From: Sphingobium nicotianae
GTDB lineage: Bacteria > Pseudomonadota > Alphaproteobacteria > Sphingomonadales > Sphingomonadaceae
Assembly (NCBI RefSeq): GCF_018603885.1
Contig: NZ_JAHGAW010000013.1
Coordinates: 62,001-126,000 of the forward strand
Direction of reading: 5' to 3'
DNA: 64,000 nt
In this document: one piece after another, positions 50,235-58,932 of the stretch
Numbering within the stretch: position 1 is the first letter of the stretch
Layout: each line of letters begins with the position of its first letter
Program-made: the position numbers and the translations under genes
The notes under the pieces: model-generated
Seen by the model: the letters and a program-made list of their open reading frames with translations, nothing else
Database searches by the model: none
What the model was told of the DNA's origin: nothing

Positions 50235-50332
50235 CCCTCCCCTTCAGGGGGAGTAGCGATGGCGCAGCATCGCTCGCAGCGAGCGTCAGCGATCATAGTG
50301 CCGCGTCCAGCCCCATCCCTCAAAGGGAGGGG
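50235..50332 (+). repeat. Compound palindromic repeat (CCCTCCCC type)
   Basis: The left hairpin CCTCCCC-TTCA-GGGGGAG (about 50236-50252), a central hairpin CGCTCGCAGCGAGCG (about 50270-50284) and a right part CCCTCAAAGGGAGGGG (about 50316-50331) form a three-stem structure. It starts right after the stop of the acetyltransferase and is related to the CCCCTCCC elements at 15.1 and 44.0 kb. Confidence 0.65.
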
Positions 50333-50387
50333 TTAAGGGAGTAATTGATTCGCTACTTCGCCGCGTCTATAGGGGCGCCCTGAACAT

Positions 50388-50413
50388 GGCGGCCTCGCAC
50401 GGGCCGCCTTTTT
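50388..50413 (+). terminator. Rho-independent terminator 36 bp before argD
   Basis: GGCGGCC (50388-50394) pairs with GGCCGCC (50402-50408), followed by TTTTT (50409-50413). It faces argD. A possible promoter lies just before it (TTGATT at 50345 and TCTATA near 50366), so it may either end the glycan operon or act as a leader attenuator of argD. Confidence 0.65.
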
Positions 50414-50449
50414 CCGTTTCTGGAAACCGTGCGAGAAAGGAGCCTTCCT

Positions 50450-51652
50450 ATGTCGATCACCCCGCTCATGCCCGTTTATCCCCGGTGCGATGTGCGTCCG
50501 GTGCGCGGCGAAGGCTGCTATCTCATCGGCGAGCGCGGCGAGCGCTATCTGGACTTCGCGGCGGGCATTGCGGTCAACGCGCTCGGCCATGGCCATCCGC
50601 ATCTGGTCAAGGCGATCGCCGAGCAGGCCGCGACGCTGATGCACGTCTCAAATCTCTACGGCTCGCCGCAGGGTGAGGTGCTTGCCCAGCGCATCGTCGA
50701 CAACAGCTTCGCCGACACCGTCTTCTTCACCAACTCGGGCGCGGAGGCGGTCGAGTGCGCCATCAAGACGGCGCGGCGCTATCATTATGCCAATGGCAAC
50801 CCGCAGCGGCACAAGCTGATCACGTTCAAGAACGCTTTCCACGGCCGCACGCTCGGCGCGATCAGCGCGACCGATCAGCCCAAGATGCGCGATGGCTTCG
50901 AGCCGCTGTTGCCCGGTTTCGATTATGTGCCGTTCAACGATCTCGACGGCGCGCTGGCGCTGATCGACGACGAGACCGCCGGCTTCCTGGTCGAGACAGT
51001 GCAGGGCGAGGGCGGCCTCACCGCCGGCAAGCCCGCGTTCATTCAGGGCCTGCGCAAGGCGGCGGACGAGCATGGCCTGCTGCTGGTGCTGGACGAAGTG
51101 CAGTGCGGCTATGGGCGCACCGGCAAGTTCTTTGCGCACGAGCATTATGGCATCGAGCCGGACATCATGGCAGTTGCCAAGGGCATTGGCGGTGGCTTCC
51201 CGCTCGGCGCCTGCCTTGCCACCGAAGAAGCGGCCAAGGGCATGGTCTTCGGCACCCATGGTTCAACCTATGGCGGCAATCCGCTCGCCATGGCGGCGGG
51301 CATGGCCATCCTCGACGTAATGCTGGAGCCAGGCTTCTTCGACGAGGTTGCAAGGAAAGGCGAGCGGCTGCGCGGCGCACTGGAGCAGCTCATTCCCAAT
51401 CATGACCAGGTGTTCGAGGAAGTGCGCGGCCTTGGCCTCATGCTCGGCCTCAAGCTCAAGCCGGAAGTGGATGCGCGCGGCTTCGTCGCCCATCTGCGCG
51501 ACAGGCATGGTCTGCTGACGGTCTCGGCCGGCGAGAATGTCGTGCGCGTGTTGCCGCCGCTGATCATCGAGGACAGCCACATCAGCGAGGCGATCGAGAA
51601 GCTCTCGGCCGGTGCGGCGAGTTTCTGGACGCCGGGGGCGGCCGGCTCCTAA
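50450..51652 (+). CDS. argD: Acetylornithine aminotransferase (class III aminotransferase)
   Basis: This 400-aa PLP enzyme converts N-acetylglutamate semialdehyde to N-acetylornithine in arginine synthesis. It has YLDFAAGIAVNALGHGHPHLV, NSGAEAVECAIKTAR, the PLP lysine in MAVAKGIGGGFPLGA, LVLDEVQCGYGRTG and GTHGSTYGGNPLA. AAAGGAG is 8 nt before the ATG. It is followed by argF and hslO, an order common in this group; a REP element separates argD and argF. Confidence 0.94.
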   Translation: MSITPLMPVYPRCDVRPVRGEGCYLIGERGERYLDFAAGIAVNALGHGHPHLVKAIAEQAATLMHVSNLYGSPQGEVLAQRIVDNSFADTVFFTNSGAEAVECAIKTARRYHYANGNPQRHKLITFKNAFHGRTLGAISATDQPKMRDGFEPLLPGFDYVPFNDLDGALALIDDETAGFLVETVQGEGGLTAGKPAFIQGLRKAADEHGLLLVLDEVQCGYGRTGKFFAHEHYGIEPDIMAVAKGIGGGFPLGACLATEEAAKGMVFGTHGSTYGGNPLAMAAGMAILDVMLEPGFFDEVARKGERLRGALEQLIPNHDQVFEEVRGLGLMLGLKLKPEVDARGFVAHLRDRHGLLTVSAGENVVRVLPPLIIEDSHISEAIEKLSAGAASFWTPGAAGS

Positions 51653-51663
51653 TCCCCATCAGT

Positions 51664-51736
51664 GCTCCTGCGAAAGCAGGAGCCCAGGGCCCGGCGGCGG
51701 TTCATCACCGCCCTGGGTTCCTGCTTTCGCAGGAAC
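51664..51736 (+). repeat. Paired inverted REP element between argD and argF
   Basis: GCTCCTGC-GAAA-GCAGGAGC (51664-51683) and GTTCCTGC-TTTC-GCAGGAAC (51717-51736) are inverted relatives. Between them CCCAGGGC pairs with GCCCTGGG. It ends 12 bp before the argF start codon, so folding could affect argF translation or protect the argD mRNA end. Confidence 0.85.
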
Positions 51737-51748
51737 ACGGAAATTGGC

Positions 51749-52678
51749 ATGATCAGGCACTTCCTCAACCTCATCGATGCTGGCGGCGATGCCGTCGCCG
51801 CGATGATCGCCGACGCGATCGATCGCAAGGCGGCGCGTGCCACCATGCCGCGCGGCGCTGCGGATAAGGATGCGCCACTTGCCGGTCGCACCCTCGCGAT
51901 GATTTTCGAGAAGAATTCGACGCGCACTCGCGTGTCTTTTGACATGGCGATCCGCCAGCTCGGTGGCACGTCGCTGATCCTTGACGCTGGCACGACCCAG
52001 CTCGGCCGCGGCGAGACGGTGGCGGACACGGCGCGCGTGCTCGGCCGCATGGTCGACGCGATCATGATCCGCACCGACGATCACGCCAAGGTCGAGGAAA
52101 TGGCGCAACACGCTGGCGTGCCGGTGATCAACGGGCTCACCGATCTCTCGCATCCCTGCCAGATCGTCGCGGACCTCCTGACGGTCATCGAGCATGGTAT
52201 CGCCTTGCCTGGTAGCCAATGGGCATGGCTTGGCGACGGCAATAATGTGCTGCATTCGATCATAGAGGCGGCCGGCCTGTTCAAATTCGACGTACGCATC
52301 GGCGTACCGCAGGGCTATGATCCCGATCCCCGCTTCGCCGCCGCTGCGCAGCAGAAGGGTGCGACGATCACTCTGACTCGCGATGCCGCCGCAGCGGCCA
52401 CGGGTGCCGACGTCGTCGTCACCGATACCTGGATCTCCATGGGTCAGGCCGGCGGCGAGGCGAAGCTCAAGGCGATGATGCCCTATCAGGTGACGCAAGC
52501 GCTGATGGCGCGTGCGAAGCCGGGCGCGAAGTTCCTGCACTGCCTCCCCGCCCATCGCGGCGAGGAAGTGGTCGCCGAGGTGATCGACGGCCCGCAGTCG
52601 CTGATCTGGGACGAGGCGGAAAACCGCCTTCATGCGCAGAAGTCGATCCTGCTCTGGGCGTTCGGACTGTTGGGGTGA
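51749..52678 (+). CDS. argF: Ornithine carbamoyltransferase ArgF
   Basis: This 309-aa enzyme makes citrulline from ornithine and carbamoyl phosphate. The carbamoyl phosphate site is [12 protein letters not shown], and other key blocks are [11 protein letters not shown] (His-Pro-Cys-Gln) and [10 protein letters not shown] (HCLP). The ATG at 51749 is the first after the REP element; an open frame through the REP from 51662 is not coding. The length is standard. Confidence 0.96.
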   Translation: MIRHFLNLIDAGGDAVAAMIADAIDRKAARATMPRGAADKDAPLAGRTLAMIFEKNSTRTRVSFDMAIRQLGGTSLILDAGTTQLGRGETVADTARVLGRMVDAIMIRTDDHAKVEEMAQHAGVPVINGLTDLSHPCQIVADLLTVIEHGIALPGSQWAWLGDGNNVLHSIIEAAGLFKFDVRIGVPQGYDPDPRFAAAAQQKGATITLTRDAAAAATGADVVVTDTWISMGQAGGEAKLKAMMPYQVTQALMARAKPGAKFLHCLPAHRGEEVVAEVIDGPQSLIWDEAENRLHAQKSILLWAFGLLG

Positions 52679-52712
52679 GTTGGTAACCGGCGAGAGCGTT
52701 CATAAATAAGCC

Positions 52713-52771
52713 GTTCGCCCTGAGCTTGTCGAAGCCTGTCCTGAGCGCCTGCCTTGGCAGGCAGTCGAAGG
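52713..52771 (+). repeat. Repeat of the TTCGCCCTGAGCTTGTCGAAG type with a worn second copy
   Basis: GTTCGCCCTGAGCTTGTCGAAG is at 52713-52734. A second copy starts with TGTCCTGAGC and ends with GTCGAAGGGG, but is interrupted by GCCTGCCTTGGCAGGC, itself a hairpin. This short repeat type is widely scattered in sphingomonads and other proteobacteria (from memory). Confidence 0.75.
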
Positions 52772-52835
52772 GGGCTGTCTTTCTCTTCGATAAAAGGACC
52801 GGGCTCCGGCAAGCTCGGTTCGAACGGAATTTGGT

Positions 52836-53750
52836 ATGACTGACTCCGCTCTATTCACCGATGAAGCGCTCGGCTTCGCAATTCCGTCCCGCCATGTGCG
52901 CGGCCGTCTCGTGCGCCTCGGCACGACGCTCGACGACGTGCTCTCCGCGCACAAATATCCACCGGCGATCGAGAAGCTGCTCGCCGAGGCGCTGGTGCTG
53001 GCCTGCCTGCTCGGCGCGCTGCTCAAGGACGATGCCGGGCAGCTGACCCTGCAGGCGCAGACCGAGCATGGCATCGTCTCGCTGCTGGTCGCCGACTATC
53101 AGGCGGGAGCGGTGCGTGGCTACGCCAAGTTCGATGCCGAGCGCCTCGCCGAGCTGGGCGACGATCCCACCCTGTTCGGCCTGTTCGGCAAGGGCTATCT
53201 CGCCATCACTTTCGACCAGGCGACCAGTGGCGAGCGCTATCAGGGCATTGTTCCGCTCGAAGGCACCGGCCTGGGCGCGGCGGCGGAGCATTATTTCGCC
53301 CAGTCCGAGCAGATCCCGAGCATCTGCAAGATCGCCGTGCGCCACGATCCGGGCGAGGGCTGCATCGCGGCGGGCATGCTGCTCCAGCATCTGCCCGAGG
53401 GCGAGATCGGCCGCGAGCGCCTGCACGTGCGGCACGATCATCCCGACTGGGAGCATGCGATGATCCTGGGCGGCACGCTGGCGGATGCGGAGCTGACCGA
53501 TCCCGAGCTGCCGCTGGCCGATATCGCCTGGCGCCTGTTCCATGAGGAAGAGGAGATTCGCGCCTTCAATCCCGTCGCGATCCGCAAGGGCTGCCGGTGC
53601 GATCCCGATCATATCCGCTCCGTCCTCGCCCGATTCGGCCCCGAGGAACGCAAGGACATGGCCGACGAGCGCGGCGTGATCGCGGTGGATTGCGCCTTCT
53701 GCTCCAAGATTTTCGAGGTCGCGCTCTCCGAATTTCCGAGCATTCACTGA
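52836..53750 (+). CDS. hslO: Redox-regulated molecular chaperone Hsp33
   Basis: Hsp33 protects proteins during oxidative stress. The 304-aa protein ends with the redox switch: KGCRCDPDHI (CxC) and DCAFCSKIFE (CxxC), which bind zinc when reduced and form disulfides when active. The N-terminal domain (HVRGRLVRLGTTLDDVLSAHKYP) is typical. It is the third gene after argD and argF. Confidence 0.95.
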   Translation: MTDSALFTDEALGFAIPSRHVRGRLVRLGTTLDDVLSAHKYPPAIEKLLAEALVLACLLGALLKDDAGQLTLQAQTEHGIVSLLVADYQAGAVRGYAKFDAERLAELGDDPTLFGLFGKGYLAITFDQATSGERYQGIVPLEGTGLGAAAEHYFAQSEQIPSICKIAVRHDPGEGCIAAGMLLQHLPEGEIGRERLHVRHDHPDWEHAMILGGTLADAELTDPELPLADIAWRLFHEEEEIRAFNPVAIRKGCRCDPDHIRSVLARFGPEERKDMADERGVIAVDCAFCSKIFEVALSEFPSIH

Positions 53751-53908
53751 CGATTCCATGACAAATCCCGTCATCTGACCGAAATTGGCACGCAGCGATG
53801 CAGCGTGCCCTTTTCTGGTCAGAATTCCACATTATGTGTCAGATCCGAGCTTGCTCGAACGCGACCGCGTCGACGTGAGGCCGAGAATCTAAACAGGGAA
53901 CGGATAAC

Positions 53909-54325
53909 GTGCGCAGGGCTTACTTCCTGTCTCTGGTCGGCTTGACCGTGGCATGTCCCGCCGCAGCCGTCCTCGCGCAGACCGATTTCGGCGCGCTTGT
54001 CGGTCTTGAGCGAGGCGAATGGGAGCTCAAGGAGCGCGGCAGCACCGCGGTTCCCCGGCGCCTGTGCATCGGCGATCCGAGCCAGCTCCTCCAGCCCTAC
54101 CATCCCGGCCGGGTCTGCAAGCGCTTCGTGCTGGAGAACTCCGCCCAGAACGTCGCCGTCACCTATGATTGCGCTCAGGCCGGGCAGGGCCGCACGGCGG
54201 TGCGCGTCGAGACGGCGCGGCTGGTACAGATCGATTCGCAGGGCATCTCGGGCGGAGCGCCCTTCGCCATGACGCTCGAGGGGCGCCGGGTCGGTGCCTG
54301 CAAGACGGCGGCGCTGGCCCACTGA
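53909..54325 (+). CDS. Secreted small protein, resembling DUF3617
   Basis: This is a 138-aa protein with a signal peptide (MRRAYFLSLVGLTVACPAAAVLAQ), then a beta-rich domain: LERGEWELKERG, RRLCIGDPSQLL, VTYDCAQAGQGRTAVRVETARLVQIDSQG. Four mature cysteines probably pair. It resembles DUF3617-type proteins, whose function is unknown. The start is a GTG with GGAACGGA upstream. It lies next to queC. Confidence 0.72.
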   Translation: MRRAYFLSLVGLTVACPAAAVLAQTDFGALVGLERGEWELKERGSTAVPRRLCIGDPSQLLQPYHPGRVCKRFVLENSAQNVAVTYDCAQAGQGRTAVRVETARLVQIDSQGISGGAPFAMTLEGRRVGACKTAALAH

Positions 54326-54369
54326 GGCGCGGCATTTCCTCCATCGCCGATTTGCGCTAGCGCGCCCTC

Positions 54370-55065
54370 ATGACTTTCGAAACGCCCATTGCCGTCGCCC
54401 TGATCTCGGGCGGACTGGATTCCATGGTCGCTGCCGGCCGCGCACGGGAGGCGGGGTTCCGCCTGGCGGCGCTCACCATCGACTATAATCAGCGCCACCG
54501 GATCGAGCTGGAGGCGGCCAGGCGCGTTGCCCACGCCCTCGGTGTCGAGCGCCACATCGTCCTGCCGCTCGATCTCTCGCTGTTCGGCGGCTCGGCTCTG
54601 ACCGACAGCGACATCGCCGTGCCCAAGAACGGCGTCGGTACCGGGATTCCGGTGACCTATGTGCCCGCGCGCAATAGCATCTTCCTGTCGCTGACCCTTG
54701 GTCTCGCCGAAGTGGTCGGCGCGCAGCACATCTATATCGGTGTCAACGCGCTCGATTATTCGGGCTATCCCGATTGTCGGCCGGAGTTCATTCAGGCGTT
54801 CGAGGTCTTGGCAAACCTGGCGACCAGACAGGGCGTCGAGGGCGTGCCGATGCGGATCGAGGCGCCGCTCCAGCATCTCACCAAGGCGCAGATCGCCCAG
54901 GAGGCCGCACGGCTCGGCCTCGACGCCGGGATGAGCTGGTCCTGTTACGATCCGACACCGGAGGGGCTGCATTGCGGCTTGTGCGACAGCTGCCGCCTGC
55001 GCGCCAAGGGTTTCATCGAGGCGGGAATACCCGACCCGACGCGCTACGCGATCCCGCCGGAATGA
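54370..55065 (+). CDS. queC: 7-cyano-7-deazaguanine synthase QueC
   Basis: QueC makes preQ0 from 7-carboxy-7-deazaguanine, ammonia and ATP for queuosine synthesis. The 231-aa protein has the PP-loop [13 protein letters not shown] and the zinc cysteines in [40 protein letters not shown] is a further family block. queE follows 7 bp later. Confidence 0.96.
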   Translation: MTFETPIAVALISGGLDSMVAAGRAREAGFRLAALTIDYNQRHRIELEAARRVAHALGVERHIVLPLDLSLFGGSALTDSDIAVPKNGVGTGIPVTYVPARNSIFLSLTLGLAEVVGAQHIYIGVNALDYSGYPDCRPEFIQAFEVLANLATRQGVEGVPMRIEAPLQHLTKAQIAQEAARLGLDAGMSWSCYDPTPEGLHCGLCDSCRLRAKGFIEAGIPDPTRYAIPPE

Positions 55066-55072
55066 CAGTCCG

Positions 55073-55714
55073 ATGACTTATGCGGTGAAGGAAATGTTCC
55101 TCACGCTGCAGGGCGAAGGCCTGCAGGCCGGGCGGCGTGCGGTGTTCCTGCGCTTTGCCGGCTGTAATCTGTGGTCGGGCCGCGAAGCGGACCGGGCCGG
55201 CGCGATTTGCCGGTTCTGCGACACGGATTTCGTCGGCACAGATGGCGAGAATGGCGGCAAGTTCGCCACACCCGAGGCGCTGGCTGCCGCTGCCGGGTTG
55301 CTCTGGGGCGAAGAGCCGGGCGACCGTTTCCTGGTCGTGACCGGCGGCGAACCGATGCTGCAGCTCGATCCGCCGCTGGTTGAGGCGCTGCACAAGGTCG
55401 GCTTCGAGATCGCCGTAGAGAGCAACGGCACCTTACCAGCAACGCCGGGGATCGACTGGCTCTGCATCAGCCCCAAGGCCGGCAGCGAGGTCGTCCAGCG
55501 CAGCGGCGACGAGCTCAAGCTGGTCTGGCCGCAGCAGGGCATCGATCCGGAAGCGTTGTTCGACTGGGATTTCCGGGCCTATCTCGTCCAGCCCATGGAT
55601 CGGGGATCCGAGGCGGCGAACAGAGCGACGCACGAGGCCGCGATCGCACTGGTGATGTCAGACTGTCGCTGGCGACTGTCGCTGCAGACGCACAAGCTGC
55701 TCGGATTGAAGTAG
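55073..55714 (+). CDS. queE: 7-carboxy-7-deazaguanine synthase QueE
   Basis: This radical SAM enzyme turns 6-carboxy-tetrahydropterin into 7-carboxy-7-deazaguanine. In the 213-aa protein the cluster motif is the QueE variant Cys-x14-Cys-x2-Cys (CNLWSG...AICRFCDTDF). It also has VVTGGEPMLQLD and the C-terminal QTHKLLGLK. It acts just before QueC. QueD and QueF are not in the window. Confidence 0.96.
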   Translation: MTYAVKEMFLTLQGEGLQAGRRAVFLRFAGCNLWSGREADRAGAICRFCDTDFVGTDGENGGKFATPEALAAAAGLLWGEEPGDRFLVVTGGEPMLQLDPPLVEALHKVGFEIAVESNGTLPATPGIDWLCISPKAGSEVVQRSGDELKLVWPQQGIDPEALFDWDFRAYLVQPMDRGSEAANRATHEAAIALVMSDCRWRLSLQTHKLLGLK

Positions 55715-55723
55715 GTCGCCTAC

Positions 55724-55809
55724 CCCGTCATTCAGCGAAAACAGAGTTCAAGCAGACGGCAGGCCAGCGCACAATCGCACGAGATCCCGGCTTTCGCTGG
55801 GATGACGGG
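55724..55809 (+). repeat. Worn paired REP element (same family as 17595-17672)
   Basis: The left arm CCCGTCATTCAGCGAAAACAGAG is degraded, while the right arm GAGATCCCGGCTTTCGCTGG continuing GATGACGGG is nearly intact. The two are inverted. It lies between the convergent queE and lipoprotein genes. Confidence 0.75.
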
Positions 55810-55812
55810 CTG

Positions 55813-56094
55813 CTACTCCGTCGCCACTGTCTCGGCATCCTCGGCCGCATTGCTCTGCTTGGGTGCGACCGGATGACTGACATTGCCGGCATTGTCGACA
55901 TTGCCCACGCCGTCTGCCTTCACGGCATCCAGGTCGGTCATGCTGTCATTGACCGTCCCGTCGACCACTTCCATGTCGTGGATCGCGACAGCATTGCCGG
56001 CGGCCTTCTTGTCTTCACATGCACCAAGCGCGAGGCTGGCAGCGAGGGCCGCAATCAGCGCGAGGGTTGCGCGAGGCATGTCCGTGCGAGGCAT
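55813..56094 (-). CDS. Small lipoprotein, unknown function
   Basis: This is a 93-aa protein with a lipoprotein signal (lipobox LALGAC, Cys26) and an Asp/Asn/Ala/Val-rich, probably disordered tail (KKAAGNAVAIHDMEVVDGTV ...). No domain is seen. GAGAGAG precedes the ATG; a second ATG five codons on is an alternative. Confidence 0.7.
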   Translation of the reverse strand: MPRTDMPRATLALIAALAASLALGACEDKKAAGNAVAIHDMEVVDGTVNDSMTDLDAVKADGVGNVDNAGNVSHPVAPKQSNAAEDAETVATE

Positions 56095-56190
56095 CTCTCT
56101 CTATTCTCCTATCGGCGCCGCCGGATGCCTTGCTGGTGCGACCCATCAATCGGCGCAAAGCGCGGACCTTAGTTACCAGAAGCGCAACCC

Positions 56191-56892
56191 TCAAGTGCCC
56201 GAGTGCATTGCCGCTGACGTCCCTGTTTCGATTGAGGACAACATGGCCGGCGCCCGGCCAGCGAGCGCGGCATCGAGCGTGGCCATCTCCGCAGGGAGGC
56301 CGAGATCGGCAAGACTGGTGACGCCGAATGCGCGAAGGCCGCACGGCACAATGCCGTCATAATGCGAGAGGTCGGGTGCGACATTGATCGACAGACCGTG
56401 CAACGTCACCCATTTGCGCACGCGCACGCCGATCGCGCCGATCTTGGCTTCGCCGCCGTCCGGTCCCCTTGTCCACACGCCGATCCGGCCGGCCGCCGTC
56501 CAGGCGGGGACTCCCAGATCGGCGAGCGCTGCGATCATCCAGTCTTCCAGCGCCTGGACGAACCGGCGCACGTCCTTGCCGCGCTTGCCGAGATCGAGAT
56601 TGAGATAGACCACCCGCTGGCCAGGGCCATGATAGGTATATTGCCCGCCGCGCCCCGTCACATGCACGGGGAAGCGCGGCGCGAGCAGGTCGTCGGCCTG
56701 CGCGCTGGTGCCGGCGGTGTAGAGCGGGGGATGCTCGACAAGCCAGATGCGCTCTCGCGCCGTGCCGGCGATGATCGCCTCGGCGCGCGCCTCCATCCCG
56801 GCGAGACCCGTCTCATAGCCGAGCAGGCCCGGTTCGACCTGCCAGTCGATCCCCATCAGCGGATGATCGTGTAAGGAAACATGCTGGTTCAT
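56191..56892 (-). CDS. lipB: Octanoyltransferase LipB
   Basis: LipB moves octanoyl from acyl carrier protein to lipoyl domains, the first step of lipoate synthesis. The 233-aa protein has [20 protein letters not shown], the conserved Lys in [23 protein letters not shown], and the catalytic Cys in [15 protein letters not shown]. It is a single gene, divergent from the membrane protein at 56999. LipA is not in the window. Confidence 0.95.
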   Translation of the reverse strand: MNQHVSLHDHPLMGIDWQVEPGLLGYETGLAGMEARAEAIIAGTARERIWLVEHPPLYTAGTSAQADDLLAPRFPVHVTGRGGQYTYHGPGQRVVYLNLDLGKRGKDVRRFVQALEDWMIAALADLGVPAWTAAGRIGVWTRGPDGGEAKIGAIGVRVRKWVTLHGLSINVAPDLSHYDGIVPCGLRAFGVTSLADLGLPAEMATLDAALAGRAPAMLSSIETGTSAAMHSGT

Positions 56893-56998
56893 TGCAGATG
56901 AAGAGATGCGTCCTGCGGCTAATTTTCGCAAGGGCGGCGCGGGTGCTGGTTCTTTGCGGAGAAACTGCCTATCGAGCCGGGAAGGGAGTGACGTACGT

Positions 56999-57766
56999 GT
57001 GAGCAAGATCGATCTCAATATCGTCTGGGACGACGCCAGGGAAATGGCCCGCGCCAATCGCGACCTGCTGACCGCGATCGGCGGCATCTTCATCCTGATG
57101 CCTCTGGTCGTCGCTATCCAGTTCATCTCGGTGCCCGAAGGCATGCCGGATCCCAAAGTGAACGAGGAGGCCTTCGCGGCCTGGTACCAGAGCTTCATGA
57201 CGGCGAACCTGCCACTGCTGCTCGGATGGACACTTGTCTCCTCGTTCGGCACGCTGGCGATGCTGATTCTGCTGCTGCGCCAGGAGCGGCCGACCGTCGC
57301 CGAATCGCTGAAAGCCGCCCTGTTCATCCTGCCCAGCTACTGCGTCGCCTATATCCTGCAGAATGTGGCCTGGCAGATCGGCATGATCCTGTTCGTGCTG
57401 CCCGCGCTCTACCTGACCGGCCGATTCGCGCTGATCGCCGCGGTGGCGGCGGCGGAAAAGGAGATGAACCCGATCACCATCATCCAGCGCAGCTTCGCGC
57501 TCACTCAGGGCAATGGCTGGCGCATCTTCGCGCTGCTGGCGATCGTCACGCTTGCCATGGGGGTGCTGTTCATCGCGGGCGTCCTGTTCACCGGGGTCGT
57601 AACCTCGCTGCTGCTCCCGGCCGATCTTGCCGAACTGCTGTTGCATTTCGTGGCCGGCCTGATGGTGACGGCGCTGATGCTTGCCATCGTGCTGGTTTCG
57701 GCCGCGCTCTATCGCGCGGCGACGGCTCCGGTTGCGACGCCCTGGCGGCCCGACGCGAGCTTCTGA
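56999..57766 (+). CDS. Multi-helix membrane protein, unknown function
   Basis: This is a 255-aa protein with about six membrane helices after a cytosolic start ([24 protein letters not shown]). The pattern, with [42 protein letters not shown], resembles the glycerophosphodiester phosphodiesterase membrane domain / DUF975-like family. A GTG with AGGGAG 10 nt upstream is the start; the frame is open from 56906. It is convergent with hemF. Confidence 0.78.
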   Translation: MSKIDLNIVWDDAREMARANRDLLTAIGGIFILMPLVVAIQFISVPEGMPDPKVNEEAFAAWYQSFMTANLPLLLGWTLVSSFGTLAMLILLLRQERPTVAESLKAALFILPSYCVAYILQNVAWQIGMILFVLPALYLTGRFALIAAVAAAEKEMNPITIIQRSFALTQGNGWRIFALLAIVTLAMGVLFIAGVLFTGVVTSLLLPADLAELLLHFVAGLMVTALMLAIVLVSAALYRAATAPVATPWRPDASF

Positions 57767-57775
57767 GCAGGCGCT

Positions 57776-58660
57776 TCAGCCCCAAGTCACCCTTGGCGGC
57801 AGACTCATCAAAATCGCGTCGATATTCCCGCCGGTCTTGAGCCCGAAGAGCGTCCCGCGATCGTAGACGAGATTGAACTCGACATAGCGGCCCCGCCATT
57901 CAAGCAGGTGCGCTTCCTCCGCCGCCGTCCAGGGCAGGCCCATGCGTCGCCGCACGATGCGCGGATAGACGTCCAGAAAAGCCTCGCCAACCGCGCGGGT
58001 GAAGGCGAAGCTGTCATCGAAATCGCCTTCGAGATGATCGTAGAAGATGCCGCCGACGCCGCGATGCACGCCCCGATGAGGAATATAGAAATAATCGCCC
58101 GCCCATTTGGCGAAGCGCGGATAGTCGCCGGCCTCGTGCGCCTCGCAGGCGGCCCTGAACGCGGCGTGGAAGTCGGCCGTATCCTCATCATAGGGGATCG
58201 GCGGATTGAGATCCGCGCCGCCGCCGAACCAGCGTTTGGTCGTCACCAGCATGCGCGTGTTCATGTGCACCGCGGGCACATGCGGATTGGCCATATGCGC
58301 GACGAGGCTGATGCCGGTTGCGAAGAAGCCGGGATTTTCCTCGCCCGCGCCATGGATGGTCCTGGCGAAATCGGGTGAGAAGGCGCCGCCCACGGTCGAG
58401 ACGTTGACGCCGACCTTCTCGAAGACCTTCCCCTTCATGACGCCGCGTACGCCACCGCCGGCGCCGCCTTCCTCGATCGGCCCGGCCTTCGCGCCATCCT
58501 GTTCACGCCACCAGGGGAGATAGTCGAACGTGGCGTCGCTTCCGGCCTCGCGCTCGATCGTCTCGAACGCCGCGCAGATCCGGTCGCGCAGGCTTTCGAA
58601 CCAGCTACGTGCGGCCGCTTGCTGCGGATCGAGGGTGGTCATCGTCTGCGTCGTCATCAT
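57776..58660 (-). CDS. hemF: Oxygen-dependent coproporphyrinogen-III oxidase HemF
   Basis: HemF converts coproporphyrinogen III to protoporphyrinogen IX using oxygen, in heme synthesis. The 294-aa protein has GGVRGVMKGKVFEKVGVN, VPAVHMNTRML, WFGGGADLNPPIPYDEDTADFH, and the end GRYVEFNLVYDRGTLFGLKTGGN. Its ATG region overlaps the stop of the pentapeptide gene (ATGA-type), so it is downstream of it in an operon led by trmL. Confidence 0.97.
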   Translation of the reverse strand: MMTTQTMTTLDPQQAAARSWFESLRDRICAAFETIEREAGSDATFDYLPWWREQDGAKAGPIEEGGAGGGVRGVMKGKVFEKVGVNVSTVGGAFSPDFARTIHGAGEENPGFFATGISLVAHMANPHVPAVHMNTRMLVTTKRWFGGGADLNPPIPYDEDTADFHAAFRAACEAHEAGDYPRFAKWAGDYFYIPHRGVHRGVGGIFYDHLEGDFDDSFAFTRAVGEAFLDVYPRIVRRRMGLPWTAAEEAHLLEWRGRYVEFNLVYDRGTLFGLKTGGNIDAILMSLPPRVTWG

Positions 58661-58920
58661 CCGTCCTTGCTGTCGCGCGCCAGCAGCGGCTGGAGCAGCG
58701 CATGAATGTCATAGCCCGCGATGGTCAGTCCTTCGATGTTCGCATTGACGATGGTCAGGTGGCTCAGATTGACATCGTCGAGGTGAGCGCCGGCCAGATT
58801 GACGTTGGTGAACCGCGCGCCGCTAAGGTTGACGTCATCGAACCGGCACCGCGCCATGGCGCAGTCACGGAAGGTCGCGCCATCCAACCGCTGCTGCTCG
58901 AATGTCCTGGGGTCCGTCAT
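58657..58920 (-). CDS. Small pentapeptide-repeat protein
   Basis: This is an 87-aa protein with about eight pentapeptide units of the A(D/N)LxX kind: LDGATFRDCAMARCRFDDVNLSGARFTNVNLAGAHLDDVNL. Such proteins form a square right-handed helix. One turn length is too short for a DNA-gyrase mimic. It is between trmL (12 bp) and hemF (overlap). Function unknown. Confidence 0.85.
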   Translation of the reverse strand: MTDPRTFEQQRLDGATFRDCAMARCRFDDVNLSGARFTNVNLAGAHLDDVNLSHLTIVNANIEGLTIAGYDIHALLQPLLARDSKDG

Positions 58921-58932
58921 GGTCGGCGCCTC

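Noticed and set aside
50386..50676. 96-codon frame as a leader peptide of argD
   Set aside because: It does not stop before argD, runs far into it in another frame and has no run of arginine codons in its first part.
51662..51748. N-terminal extension of ArgF by 29 residues
   Set aside because: The extra codons are the REP element; the ATG at 51749 gives the normal ArgF start.
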